Assembly (NCBI GenBank): GCA_020027805.1
Contig: JAHKKQ010000013.1
Span: 1 to 22,067, forward strand
Source of the DNA: Candidatus Dadabacteria bacterium
GTDB taxonomy: Bacteria; Desulfobacterota_D; UBA1144; Nemesobacterales; UBA2774
Length of the DNA stretch: 22,067 bases
Direction: 5' to 3'
Made by a program: the position numbers and the translations under genes. Positions 13,543 through 20,651 of this stretch are shown in pieces. The stretch's first letter is position 1, and the number at the start of each line of letters is the position of its first letter. The notes beneath the pieces were generated by a model. It worked only from the letters and a program-made list of their open reading frames with translations. It was not told where the DNA came from and did no database searches.

Positions 13543-13896
13543 ATGCGCGATCCCGATAAATTGTTCCAAAAACTCAAATCCTCCCCCTTCCGCTCCCGCT
13601 TCACTCTCCGGGGAAAGGAGCTTCTCTATCTCAGGGAGAAGGGCATAGACACGGTCATGGAGCACGCCCGTGTCTTCATCGACGAGCGTCTCGCCCCCGC
13701 CGATATTCCAAACGACGGCAGACAGACCCCGATGCGTAACCACCCCGCGTTCATCGCACAGCACGCGACGGCTTCATGCTGCAGGAAGTGCCTCATGAAA
13801 TGGCACGGCATACCCGCCCATGCCCACGCGCTCACCGGGGAAGAAAAAGAATATGTGCTCTCCCTCCTCAGGCGCTGGATGGAGGGGTATTTATAA
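13543..13896 (+). CDS. DUF4186 family protein
   Basis: 117-aa cytoplasmic protein matching DUF4186 throughout. In order it shows FQKLKSSPFRSRFTLRGKE, LYLREKGIDTVMEHARVFID, ERLAPADIPNDGRQTPMRNH, PAFIAQHATASCCRKCLMKW, HGIPAHAHALTGEEKEYVLS and a closing RRWMEGYL. The cluster C-C-x2-C with H-x-K-W-H is conserved in the family and could bind a metal; the biochemical role is unknown. The in-frame sequence upstream of ATG 13543 runs through two REP elements and is not protein, which fixes the start; GTCGGAG is about 15 nt upstream. Length is typical for the family. Confidence 0.88.
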   Translation: MRDPDKLFQKLKSSPFRSRFTLRGKELLYLREKGIDTVMEHARVFIDERLAPADIPNDGRQTPMRNHPAFIAQHATASCCRKCLMKWHGIPAHAHALTGEEKEYVLSLLRRWMEGYL

Positions 13897-13899
13897 TGG

Positions 13900-13927
13900 T
13901 TGACATGAAAGTTACCTCCATTACAAT
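13900..13927 (+). promoter_or_regulatory. near-consensus sigma-70 promoter of the dehydrogenase pair
   Basis: TTGACA (13900-13905), 16-bp spacer, TACAAT (13922-13927). Expected +1 near 13934, leader about 27 nt with AAGGAG at 13947-13952. The perfect -35 makes this the strongest-looking promoter in the window. Confidence 0.75.
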
Positions 13928-13960
13928 TAGAAAAATATCCCGATAGAAGGAGTGGATCCA

Positions 13961-14983
13961 ATGGCTACAATGAGAGCGGCGCAGGTTACGGAGAAGGGAA
14001 AAGACTTCGATATGGTAGAGCGGGATATACCCGAACCCGGAGAGGGCCAAGTGAGGGTAAAGGTCGAAGCCTGCGGCATATGCCACGGCGACGCTGTCGC
14101 CAAGTACGGATGGTGGCCCGAGCCGATAGATTATCCCAGGGTCCCCGGCCACGAGGTCGTTGGGCGGATAGACAAGGTCGGCGCGGGCGTGGGCGTGTGG
14201 AAAGCCGGCGACAGGGTAGGCATAGGATGGCAGGGCGGGTATTGTTTCGAATGCAGCCCGTGCCGGAGCGGGGACTTCGCCAACTGCGTCAGGCCCGACA
14301 TAACCGGGCTCACCTACGACGGCGGTTTCGCGGAGTACATGATTGCGTTCGAAGAGGGGCTCGCCGCTGTGCCCGAAGGCATGCCCGGTGTTCAGGCCGG
14401 GCCTCTAATGTGCGCGGGCCTCACGACGTTCAATTCCCTCCGCCATTCAGGGGCTGGGCCCGGCGATATCGTAGCCGTACAGGGAGTGGGCGGCCTCGGC
14501 CACCTTGCGATACAGTACGCGCACAAGCTCGGGTTCTATACGGTCGCGGTGTCGAGGGGGAAGGACGGTGAGGCGCTCGCGCTCGAGCTAGGGGCGGACC
14601 GCTACATTGACAGCGCCGCGGCTGATGCAGCGAAAGAGCTCCGGGCTTTAGGCGGCGCGAAAGCCATAATGGCGACCGCTCCCAACAGCAAGGCTATCTC
14701 GGCCATCCTCGACGGGCTCGGCCCGAACGGGAAGCTCGTTCTCATAGCGCAGACCGAAGAGCCTATCGAAGTAAATTCCCTCCATCTCCTCGTGGGAAGG
14801 AAGTCGATACTCGGCTGGTACTCCGGGTACGCGAAGGACTCCGAGGAGACCCTCGCTTTCACCAGACTCTCGGGCGTGAAAGTTATGGTCGAGGAATACC
14901 CGTTTGAGAAAGTGAACGAGGCGTTCGAAAAGATGCTGCACGGCAAGCCCAGGTTCAGGGTCGTGCTCCGCATGGGCCGGTAA
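13961..14983 (+). CDS. zinc-dependent alcohol dehydrogenase (AdhP-type)
   Basis: 340-aa medium-chain dehydrogenase/reductase that should interconvert primary alcohols and aldehydes with NAD(P). Catalytic zinc ligands: C41 in CGICHGD, H64 (GHE) and C151 in PLMCAGLTTF. Structural zinc: C95, C98, C101, C109 (C-x2-C-x2-C-x7-C). The Rossmann motif is VQGVGGLG (about 173-180). All key residues are present and the length is normal for the tetrameric bacterial ADH class. ATG 13961 follows AAGGAG at 8-nt spacing; a GTG at 13952 overlaps that SD and is rejected. A second zinc dehydrogenase follows 59 bp later on the same strand. The substrate is not determinable; short-chain alcohols or aldehyde detoxification are likely. 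Confidence 0.93.
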   Translation: MATMRAAQVTEKGKDFDMVERDIPEPGEGQVRVKVEACGICHGDAVAKYGWWPEPIDYPRVPGHEVVGRIDKVGAGVGVWKAGDRVGIGWQGGYCFECSPCRSGDFANCVRPDITGLTYDGGFAEYMIAFEEGLAAVPEGMPGVQAGPLMCAGLTTFNSLRHSGAGPGDIVAVQGVGGLGHLAIQYAHKLGFYTVAVSRGKDGEALALELGADRYIDSAAADAAKELRALGGAKAIMATAPNSKAISAILDGLGPNGKLVLIAQTEEPIEVNSLHLLVGRKSILGWYSGYAKDSEETLAFTRLSGVKVMVEEYPFEKVNEAFEKMLHGKPRFRVVLRMGR

Positions 14984-15042
14984 TATAATATTGTATATAC
15001 AGCCGTATTCATTATCCTATAGGAAAAAAAGGAGGGTTCTCC

Positions 15043-16089
15043 ATGAAAGCCACAGTCTATCACGGCGCGAGAGACGTAAGGGTCGAGACAGTGCCCGATC
15101 CCAAGATAAAGGACCAGAACGACGTAATACTCAGGATAACGAAGAGCGCGATTTGCGGCTCGGACCTCCATTTCTACAGGGGCAGTATACCGCTCGACGA
15201 CGGATTCATAGTAGGGCACGAATTCATGGGGGTCGTGGAGGAGGTGGGCAAGGGAGTCAGGTACTTCAAGAAGGGCGATAAGGTTGTAGCCCCTTTCTGG
15301 GTCAGCTGCGGCCATTGCGGGAACTGCCTGAACGGTTACCCGACCTCATGCACGGGGGGGGGCGGATGCTTCGGATTCGGTGAGGCGCTAGGAGGCTTCT
15401 CCGGGGGCCAGGCGGAGTACGTGAGGGTCCCTCTCGCCGACACCACCCTCGAAAAGGTTTCGGAAGGCATAGCCGACGACAGAGTGTTGTTCCTCGGCGA
15501 TATTCTATCGACGGCCTATTTCTGCGCCGAATGGGGGAGAATAAAACCCGGGGATACGGTGGTCGTTTTCGGCGACGGCCCGCTCGGGCTTCTCGCGACG
15601 GCTTCGGCAAGGCTTTTCGGCCCTGCCCGTATAATCACGGTCGGGCATCACGACTTCAGGCTCGATCTCGCTAAGAAGATGGGGTGCGATATCGCGATCA
15701 ACGCGAAGAAAGAAGACGCGGTGGCAAAAATAATGGAAATCACTCACGGCCAGGGGGCCGATGTCTCCCTCGAATGCATAGGCTCGACGAACGCCGTGCT
15801 CGACGCGATCAAGATCGCGAGGCCCGGAGGCACTATCTCGTTCATCGGGTTCATGTTCCAGGAGCTCCCGATCCCCATGCTGGATTTCTATCTGAAGGAC
15901 CTCACGTTCAGGGGCGGGGTCTGCCCGGCGAAAAACTACATCCGGAAGCTCATGCCCCTCATCGAGTCGGGCAAGATCGACCCGACGCTCGTCATAACGC
16001 ACGACCTCCCTCTAATCGACACCCCCAGGGGTTACGAGCTCATGGACTCGAAGGCGGAAAACGCGATTAAGGTCGTGCTCACGCCTTAA
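15043..16089 (+). CDS. zinc-dependent dehydrogenase, formaldehyde/sorbitol dehydrogenase-like
   Basis: 348-aa medium-chain zinc dehydrogenase. Catalytic zinc ligands: C38 (ICGSDLHFY), H59-E60 (GHEF) and D153 in LGDILSTAYF. The aspartate in place of the ADH cysteine is typical of glutathione-independent formaldehyde dehydrogenases and their relatives. Structural cysteines: C89, C92, C95, C103. Nucleotide-binding motif: VVFGDGPLGLL (about 174-184). The CGSDLHFYRG segment also fits polyol/threonine dehydrogenase relatives. A strong AAAGGAGGG SD precedes the ATG. The 59-bp gap to the preceding dehydrogenase allows co-transcription, although a weak promoter (TTGTAT-16-TATCCT, 14991-15018) lies in the gap. 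The aldehyde or secondary alcohol substrate is unknown. Confidence 0.92.
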   Translation: MKATVYHGARDVRVETVPDPKIKDQNDVILRITKSAICGSDLHFYRGSIPLDDGFIVGHEFMGVVEEVGKGVRYFKKGDKVVAPFWVSCGHCGNCLNGYPTSCTGGGGCFGFGEALGGFSGGQAEYVRVPLADTTLEKVSEGIADDRVLFLGDILSTAYFCAEWGRIKPGDTVVVFGDGPLGLLATASARLFGPARIITVGHHDFRLDLAKKMGCDIAINAKKEDAVAKIMEITHGQGADVSLECIGSTNAVLDAIKIARPGGTISFIGFMFQELPIPMLDFYLKDLTFRGGVCPAKNYIRKLMPLIESGKIDPTLVITHDLPLIDTPRGYELMDSKAENAIKVVLTP

Positions 16090-16445
16090 TGCGCACACAC
16101 ACATAGTGTGACTCTACGATCCTTCCGAATCCCCTCTGCATACGCCAAACGTAGCCAATCCAGTTCGCCCTGAGCCGCTGGATGGACGCATCTTTCAATC
16201 CCCTCTCCCTAATTTGAGGGCTAGGGCTAGGGCTAGGGTGAGGGCGTACCTTATTCTCCTTCCTCCATTTAGTCTCACTTTAACCGTGGAATTTCGCGGT
16301 TACACTTTAATTAATACTTTACAAAGCCTGTAAAATTGTTAATAATGTTGTGTTCCTTGCACGCACATGCAACAATTCGCCCATAATGCATCCATTGCGG
16401 GGACAGAGAAGCGCAAATCCTAACGACTATATAGAGAGGGTATAA
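16090..16445. other. repeat-bearing spacer with a dyad operator-like site
   Basis: No gene. It holds a remnant of family C (GCACAC...TAGTGTG near 16093-16111), TTCGCCCTGAGC at 16163, a CCCTCTCCCT...GGGTGAGGGCG element (16201-16246) containing three GGGCTA hexamers (16218-16235), and the dyad at 16318-16334. The last 100 bases are leader for the gene at 16446. Confidence 0.6.
16318..16345 (+). promoter_or_regulatory. promoter overlapped by a TTTACA-N5-TGTAAA dyad
   Basis: TTTACA (16318-16323) serves as -35, with AATAAT (about 16341-16346) or TAATAA as -10. TTTACA and TGTAAA (16329-16334) form a perfect 6-bp inverted repeat around AAGCC that would cover the -35 and part of the spacer, the position expected for a repressor site. 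It lies about 100 bp before the gene at 16446. Confidence 0.4.
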
Positions 16446-17006
16446 ATGCTCATCAATTGGGGCAATCTCGGTATATCCGGGGAAAGCAACTTCCTCCAGC
16501 TTTTCTTCGACCCGAATTCGGAAACGCTGCTCGCCCATTTCTACAGGGGCATCGGGAACGGCTACGGGTTGAGGAGCCTGTGGGCGCGCCGGGTTTCGGA
16601 AGACACATACACGAGGATCACTCCCCGCGACGAGTTCCTGAGCTTTGAGGACCCGGTGCTCTGCCCGTCCTCCCCCCACGTTTTCGCGAACGTGATGCGC
16701 GTCGAGAAGAAGAACGGCGGCTTCGACGGGTACGAATGGCACTCGATACAGCGCATCGATCTCAGGACGGGACAGGCCGACGTCATAGCGGTAAGCGGCG
16801 GAGCGGGTATTAACGGAGGGAGCGAGAAAACATGGATAAGCTCGCTCCACGGCGCGAGCGCCGACGGGAGCGATCTGTACTGCTCGGCGGCTTTCCAGAG
16901 GAGGGGAGGGGGAGCTGTCTCCCCGACCGAATATTATCTCTCCAGGTTCATTATCGGCGAGGGCAGGCTCGAGCGTATAACGAGACTCTCCGCGACGTTC
17001 CTGTAG
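16446..17006 (+). CDS. conserved hypothetical protein, paralog of 3016-3705
   Basis: 186-aa soluble-looking protein that aligns along its length with the product of 3016-3705. Shared blocks: ESNFLQLFFDPNSETLLAHF, GNGYGLRSLWARR, YTRITPRDEF, LSFEDPVLCP, EWHSIQRIDLRTGQ, TWISSL and the final YYLSRFIIGEGRLERITRL. It lacks the charged insertion and the C-terminal extension of the other copy and has a Gly-rich linker (SGGAGINGGSEK) at the same point. A strand-rich pattern with repeated dipeptide turns suggests a beta fold. AGAGGG at 16435-16440 supports ATG 16446. No function assigned. That two copies survive 13 kb apart on opposite strands suggests a retained role. Confidence 0.85.
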   Translation: MLINWGNLGISGESNFLQLFFDPNSETLLAHFYRGIGNGYGLRSLWARRVSEDTYTRITPRDEFLSFEDPVLCPSSPHVFANVMRVEKKNGGFDGYEWHSIQRIDLRTGQADVIAVSGGAGINGGSEKTWISSLHGASADGSDLYCSAAFQRRGGGAVSPTEYYLSRFIIGEGRLERITRLSATFL

Positions 17007-17202
17007 GAAAAATATTTCTACACGGCCCGGTGCCGCAGGCGCTTCCGCTTACCGGCTCCCGGCTCCGATTGCGGGAATCGTTCAATTCCCCGACGGCAGG
17101 TATCTGCCCCCTCCGGTAGGACCCGTATGAAAATTACCGGCGAAAACTGCATCGACTTAGGTTACACTATATCGTCATATCACCGAACGGAGGTAGTTTT
17201 TA

Positions 17203-17793
17203 ATGAAACTGGCAGTACTTACCTTAGTCATCGCATTACTCACGGCAGGCGTGTCGCTCCCCTCACTAGCCCAGAATAATCAGCAGCAGAACAGGACGAA
17301 AACGCGGAACTATTCCTTAAAGTCGAGCTCATACATGATGGGCAGGTACTCGAGGATGATGAACGACATGATCTCGGGTGCGCTTAGAATGGATTTAACC
17401 GAGGAGCAGAAAACCAGGGTATCCAGTCTCCGCGATGATTACCTGTATCCCATGACCAAGGACGAAAACGCTCTCAGGAACGCTAATATGGAAATCCTGA
17501 AGATGGTCGAAGACCCCACGTTCGATCCGGCGAAGGTGAAAGAGGAGATCGGGAAATCAAGCGAGATCGATAAGAAGATTGCCGACGCTTACGTCGACGG
17601 CCTCGTGTCTCTAAGGGACACGGTGGGCAAGGAAAAGTATGAAGAATTATCCAAGTCCGTCTCCAGATACAGGGACAACCTCGTACAGATGAGGAAGAAC
17701 AAACAAACACGTCAGCAGACACGCGGCGTTATGAAAGGCGAGCCTGTAAGGACGAGCGCGCCCGCTTCGCCGAGCCCGGATAGTAAAAATTAA
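17203..17793 (+). CDS. Spy/CpxP-like periplasmic protein
   Basis: 196-aa protein. Signal peptide at 1-23 (ending SLAQ). A Gln/Asn/Thr-rich linker leads to a helical domain with LTEEQKTRVSSLRDDYLYPM, the LTxxQ-type motif of Spy/CpxP and heavy-metal-resistance family proteins, then long helices (RNANMEILKMVEDPTFDPAK, KKIADAYVDGLVSLRDTVGK) and a basic, Gln-rich, Pro/Ser tail. Family members act as periplasmic chaperones or envelope-stress modulators. CGGAGGT at 17188-17194 fixes the start. The following lipoprotein gene starts 96 bp later on the same strand and may share the transcript. Confidence 0.8.
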   Translation: MKLAVLTLVIALLTAGVSLPSLAQNNQQQNRTKTRNYSLKSSSYMMGRYSRMMNDMISGALRMDLTEEQKTRVSSLRDDYLYPMTKDENALRNANMEILKMVEDPTFDPAKVKEEIGKSSEIDKKIADAYVDGLVSLRDTVGKEKYEELSKSVSRYRDNLVQMRKNKQTRQQTRGVMKGEPVRTSAPASPSPDSKN

Positions 17794-17889
17794 ACTCCAA
17801 TACGCCGATCGGCCGTGCGTAACGCCCGGACAGAAACGTTCGGGTGAATACCATGGTTATCAGGCCGGCTCCAAACGAGGATTACGCGG

Positions 17890-18594
17890 ATGATCACACA
17901 ACGCAAGCACATAACCGCGCTCCTGGCGGATACTATAACCGGGCGCCTCTCCAAATTCGGGCGGGTCGCGCCCCCGGCGCTAATCGCGGCTTTATTAATA
18001 TCTTTCGCGATAGCCGCGTGCGCCGCGAGGGAAGCGGAGGAGTCCATGGTGAATACCGACGCCGTAACCCCTGGGGTGTCCGCCGCAGCGAACGAGAGGG
18101 AGCAAACCCGGGCTGCACCGTCCGCCTCCTCCCCCGAGCGCGGGAATGAAGAGGAGCTGTTACCGCCGGGCATGCACGTGGCCGCGGCGTCGCGCGACGA
18201 AGATACGTGGTTCCTCGTGACGGACGTGAACGCGGAGAGGGAGTACGCCGTATACGTCGACACCTCCACCATTCAGACAATCGATGGCGAAGTCTACTCG
18301 TGGAGCAGGCTCGTTTTCGATGCCGACCAGAAGGACTCGGACGGGCTCGTCTACAGGGAAGTCATAATCTCGTCCGCTATCGACTGCGGGAAAAAGACTT
18401 TTTCGTATAAATCCTCGAAGTTCTACGATACGCTGGGCAGGATGGTTTTTATGGAGAACATCGCGACGAATATGAGCAAGATCCCCGAGAGCTCGGTGAG
18501 CGGTCACATAGCGGATTTCGTCTGCGGATACGATCCGTCAGGGGCGAAGAAAGCAGGGCCCCCTCCCGTAGAGCCTCAGCAGAAATCAAAATAG
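17890..18594 (+). CDS. lipoprotein with surface-adhesin E (Adhesin_E)-like domain
   Basis: 234-aa protein. A long basic n-region (about 30 aa), hydrophobic LIAALLISFA and lipobox IAAC (Cys 44) mark a lipoprotein. A disordered Ser/Glu-rich linker (about 45-92) leads to a C-terminal domain with DTWFLVTDVNAEREYAVYVD, TSTIQTIDGEVYSWSRLVFD, VIISSAIDCGKKTFSYKSSK and IPESSVSGHIADFVCG. The order (D-W-F, YVD-TxTI, W-L, IDC, Y-S, P-S, FVC) fits the Adhesin_E family, whose two cysteines pair. Host-binding cannot be inferred here. Its 3' end overlaps the convergent DUF488 gene by 9 bp. Confidence 0.83.
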   Translation: MITQRKHITALLADTITGRLSKFGRVAPPALIAALLISFAIAACAAREAEESMVNTDAVTPGVSAAANEREQTRAAPSASSPERGNEEELLPPGMHVAAASRDEDTWFLVTDVNAEREYAVYVDTSTIQTIDGEVYSWSRLVFDADQKDSDGLVYREVIISSAIDCGKKTFSYKSSKFYDTLGRMVFMENIATNMSKIPESSVSGHIADFVCGYDPSGAKKAGPPPVEPQQKSK

Positions 18595-19053
18595 GCCCGA
18601 GTGAGCCTCTGATTCCCTCTCGTCGTAGATGTGGAGGACGTCCCACCCGCGCGAGTGAAGGGCTTGCGAGACGAAGCCCCTGTGGCATCTCCTCCAGTCG
18701 AGCTCTGCGCACATGAACGCCGTCTTTTTCCCGGAGGCCATTGTGATGAGAGCATTAAGCCCCGCCTCGAATTCGGGCGTATTCATGTGCTCCTCGTATC
18801 CGCCCCCGCGCATCCCGCCGAGCTCCTTTATCCATGTGTACTCTAAGCCGCTTGCCGGAAGCTCCCTTTCGAGCGCCTCCCTGTCGAAATGCGTGTTCCG
18901 CTTCGAGCGCGGGTAGCTCCTTATGTCGGCCACCGCTTCAATGCCGTAGTGCTTGAGTATGTCGATGAGCTCAACGAGCGTCCTGTTCGAATGGCCGATC
19001 GAGAAGATTCGCCGTCCGGTTTTTTCCTGCACCATTCCTATTATGTTTCTCAT
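18586..19053 (-). CDS. DUF488 family protein
   Basis: 155-aa cytoplasmic protein matching DUF488 end to end: FSIGHSNRTLVELIDILKHY, GIEAVADIRSYPRSKRN, LEYTWIKELGGMRGG, FMCAELDWRRCHR (C115 and the C123-H124-R motif) and WDVLHIYDE. This is the conserved core of the family, whose biochemical role is unsettled. The start is uncertain: ATG 19053 is my choice, TTG 19068 has a better-spaced AGAAGG, and ATG 19035 is also possible. It converges with and overlaps the preceding lipoprotein gene by 9 bp. Confidence 0.88.
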   Translation of the reverse strand: MRNIIGMVQEKTGRRIFSIGHSNRTLVELIDILKHYGIEAVADIRSYPRSKRNTHFDREALERELPASGLEYTWIKELGGMRGGGYEEHMNTPEFEAGLNALITMASGKKTAFMCAELDWRRCHRGFVSQALHSRGWDVLHIYDERESEAHSGLF

Positions 19054-19104
19054 TGCGAATAAGCGCAACCCGACCTTCTCATCCTTTTCTATATCTTCTA
19101 GTCT

Positions 19105-19122
19105 GTAGGAGCGGCTTCCAGC
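19105..19122 (+). repeat. truncated REP-like element, interrupted by a mobile element
   Basis: GTAGGAGCGGCTTCCAGC is identical to the first 18 bases of the copy at 204-226. Where that copy continues with CGCGG, this one switches to TGTACTGCTCCCC, an IS3-type terminal sequence. The second arm is not found on the far side of the insertion. Confidence 0.75.
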
Positions 19123-19271
19123 TGTACTGCTCCCCTTTTGTCAAACCCAGATTAAGTTGGAATTGTATAGAAGATGTAGTGTTTCATAACAATTCTCCTG
19201 ACCTTCTAAACACTAGGTTGTCTGTCAAAATCTAACTTAAACTATGGACTTATTATAGGGGGGGCAGGTCA
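19123..19271. mobile_element. IS3-derived MITE-like element, 149 bp
   Basis: Bounded by imperfect inverted repeats: TGTACTGCTCCCC (19123-19135) and, on the minus strand, TGACCTGCCCCCC (from 19271), 10 of 13 matching. Both begin TG as in IS3-family ends, and the left end equals the end of the complete IS nearby (20679, 21812). Inside, read on the minus strand, AAGGTCAGGAGA is followed by ATTGTT and ATGAAAC, which looks like an orfA start context, but the frame stops after 11 codons. It is probably an internally deleted IS3 relative. No target duplication is visible. Confidence 0.5.
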
Positions 19272-19323
19272 ATAATGCCGGAGACGGAATAGAGAGTTCT
19301 ATAAAAAAATTACTGAATTGAAT

Positions 19324-20586
19324 TCAGCGAGTTATTAGATGTCCTGAATTATTCTCATAGTATTTCAAGATGGTTTGCCCGATATGATGTGCCAAAACAT
19401 CGTTTCCCTTTTTGTTTAGATGACAACAATCATCGCGATAGATCGTTTCTTTTTCATACTTAAATATCATTGTAATGTCGTGAAATTCAATTCCTTCTTT
19501 TTTCAAATCCTTTGATAAAGCTAATAATAAAGGATATCCTCTCCTTATCCCCGCCCCCATTGTTTTTGGCTTATAGTATTTTGCTATTTCTTCATCAGAA
19601 AATGTCTTTGAATTCCGCACATATTGATTCGGCTGCAAAAAATGAAAATAGGTTGCACCATTACTTTTTGATAACTTATATAGTTGTATGGATGATCTCT
19701 TCCATATTTCGGCAAAATACTTATATGCATCTTCGTATGATGTAAATTTGCGCTTCGGGCCATACTTATAATATGGTCTAGCGTTTGCGTCAGGATCTTC
19801 TAATTTCTCAAGTAATATTCGCTTATTATTTAATATCGTGTCCAGATAATTATTATTCAGCTCCCAGAATACGGATGCCGTGACACTGAATTTAAATTTT
19901 GATAATAGATTAGCCCACCTGTATTTATCAATTTTTAGGCTATTCATGTCGCTAATCAAGCTCATCCTCTCCACTGTGAGTACATTTGATGCTAATTCAT
20001 ACCAATATTGAGGATAAGAAGGGTTGACATTCCTCCTCAAATTGGTACCAGTATCAACCACTTCATTATGACCATCTAGATTTATCAGAATATCAAGTCT
20101 ACCACCCATTGAAAGGTAATAAGCTAGAGCTGTAAGCTGCTGGGGCTGCTTCCAAGCAAAAGAGCCAAGCATTATGATATAGACATTTTTAGAATTGAAG
20201 GCATCTATTTTTTCAATATAATCTTTTAAAACATCCTTGCTTTTTTTATATAAGTTCCACGAAACAGATCCACCAGTAATAACTACAATTACTCCATTAG
20301 GGTCATTCTGTATTATATCGTTTGGATTTTCTAGGAAATCGAAACCTGGAGGTGCAGGCTTCCCAAAACCAAAGTAAGGATGAAGAGATACATCCCAGGG
20401 CACTCTTGTATCATTTAGTTTAAGATCCTCTGAACTGGAATTAGCAAGTATCTCATTTTGATGCTGACGAACTTTTCGAAAAGAAAATATTTCATTGCGG
20501 ATTATGGAAAAAAACAAAAAACTAGTTGCTTCCATCAAAATATAAGCCAAAAGAATTAAGATGCCATATTTTTTTAATTTACTCAT
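19324..20586 (-). CDS. membrane-anchored SGNH/GDSL-hydrolase-like protein
   Basis: 420-aa protein. Residues about 8-28 form an N-terminal membrane anchor; the rest should be extracytoplasmic. SGNH blocks: VVITGGSVSW (nucleophile S107), IIMLGSFAW (G141), INLDGHNEV (N174) and RDDCCHLNKKGNDVLA (D386-x2-H389, the DxxH pair). This supports an esterase, acetyl- or acyltransferase-like role on an envelope polysaccharide; the substrate is unknown. The gene is far more AT-rich than the chromosomal genes and sits between a MITE and an IS, so it is probably horizontally acquired cargo. TATAAT at 20617-20612 (minus strand) is a likely -10. No partner genes of a polysaccharide cluster are present. Confidence 0.82.
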   Translation of the reverse strand: MSKLKKYGILILLAYILMEATSFLFFSIIRNEIFSFRKVRQHQNEILANSSSEDLKLNDTRVPWDVSLHPYFGFGKPAPPGFDFLENPNDIIQNDPNGVIVVITGGSVSWNLYKKSKDVLKDYIEKIDAFNSKNVYIIMLGSFAWKQPQQLTALAYYLSMGGRLDILINLDGHNEVVDTGTNLRRNVNPSYPQYWYELASNVLTVERMSLISDMNSLKIDKYRWANLLSKFKFSVTASVFWELNNNYLDTILNNKRILLEKLEDPDANARPYYKYGPKRKFTSYEDAYKYFAEIWKRSSIQLYKLSKSNGATYFHFLQPNQYVRNSKTFSDEEIAKYYKPKTMGAGIRRGYPLLLALSKDLKKEGIEFHDITMIFKYEKETIYRDDCCHLNKKGNDVLAHHIGQTILKYYENNSGHLITR

Positions 20587-20651
20587 TTTAATTTCTAGGT
20601 GTCTATCGATTATTATACAGAATTATATATTTTTTTGTCCCAAACAAAAAA

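Noticed and set aside
16218..16241. Possible telomere-like or CRISPR-like repeat
   Set aside because: Only three 6-bp units, no spacers, and embedded in a dispersed repeat.
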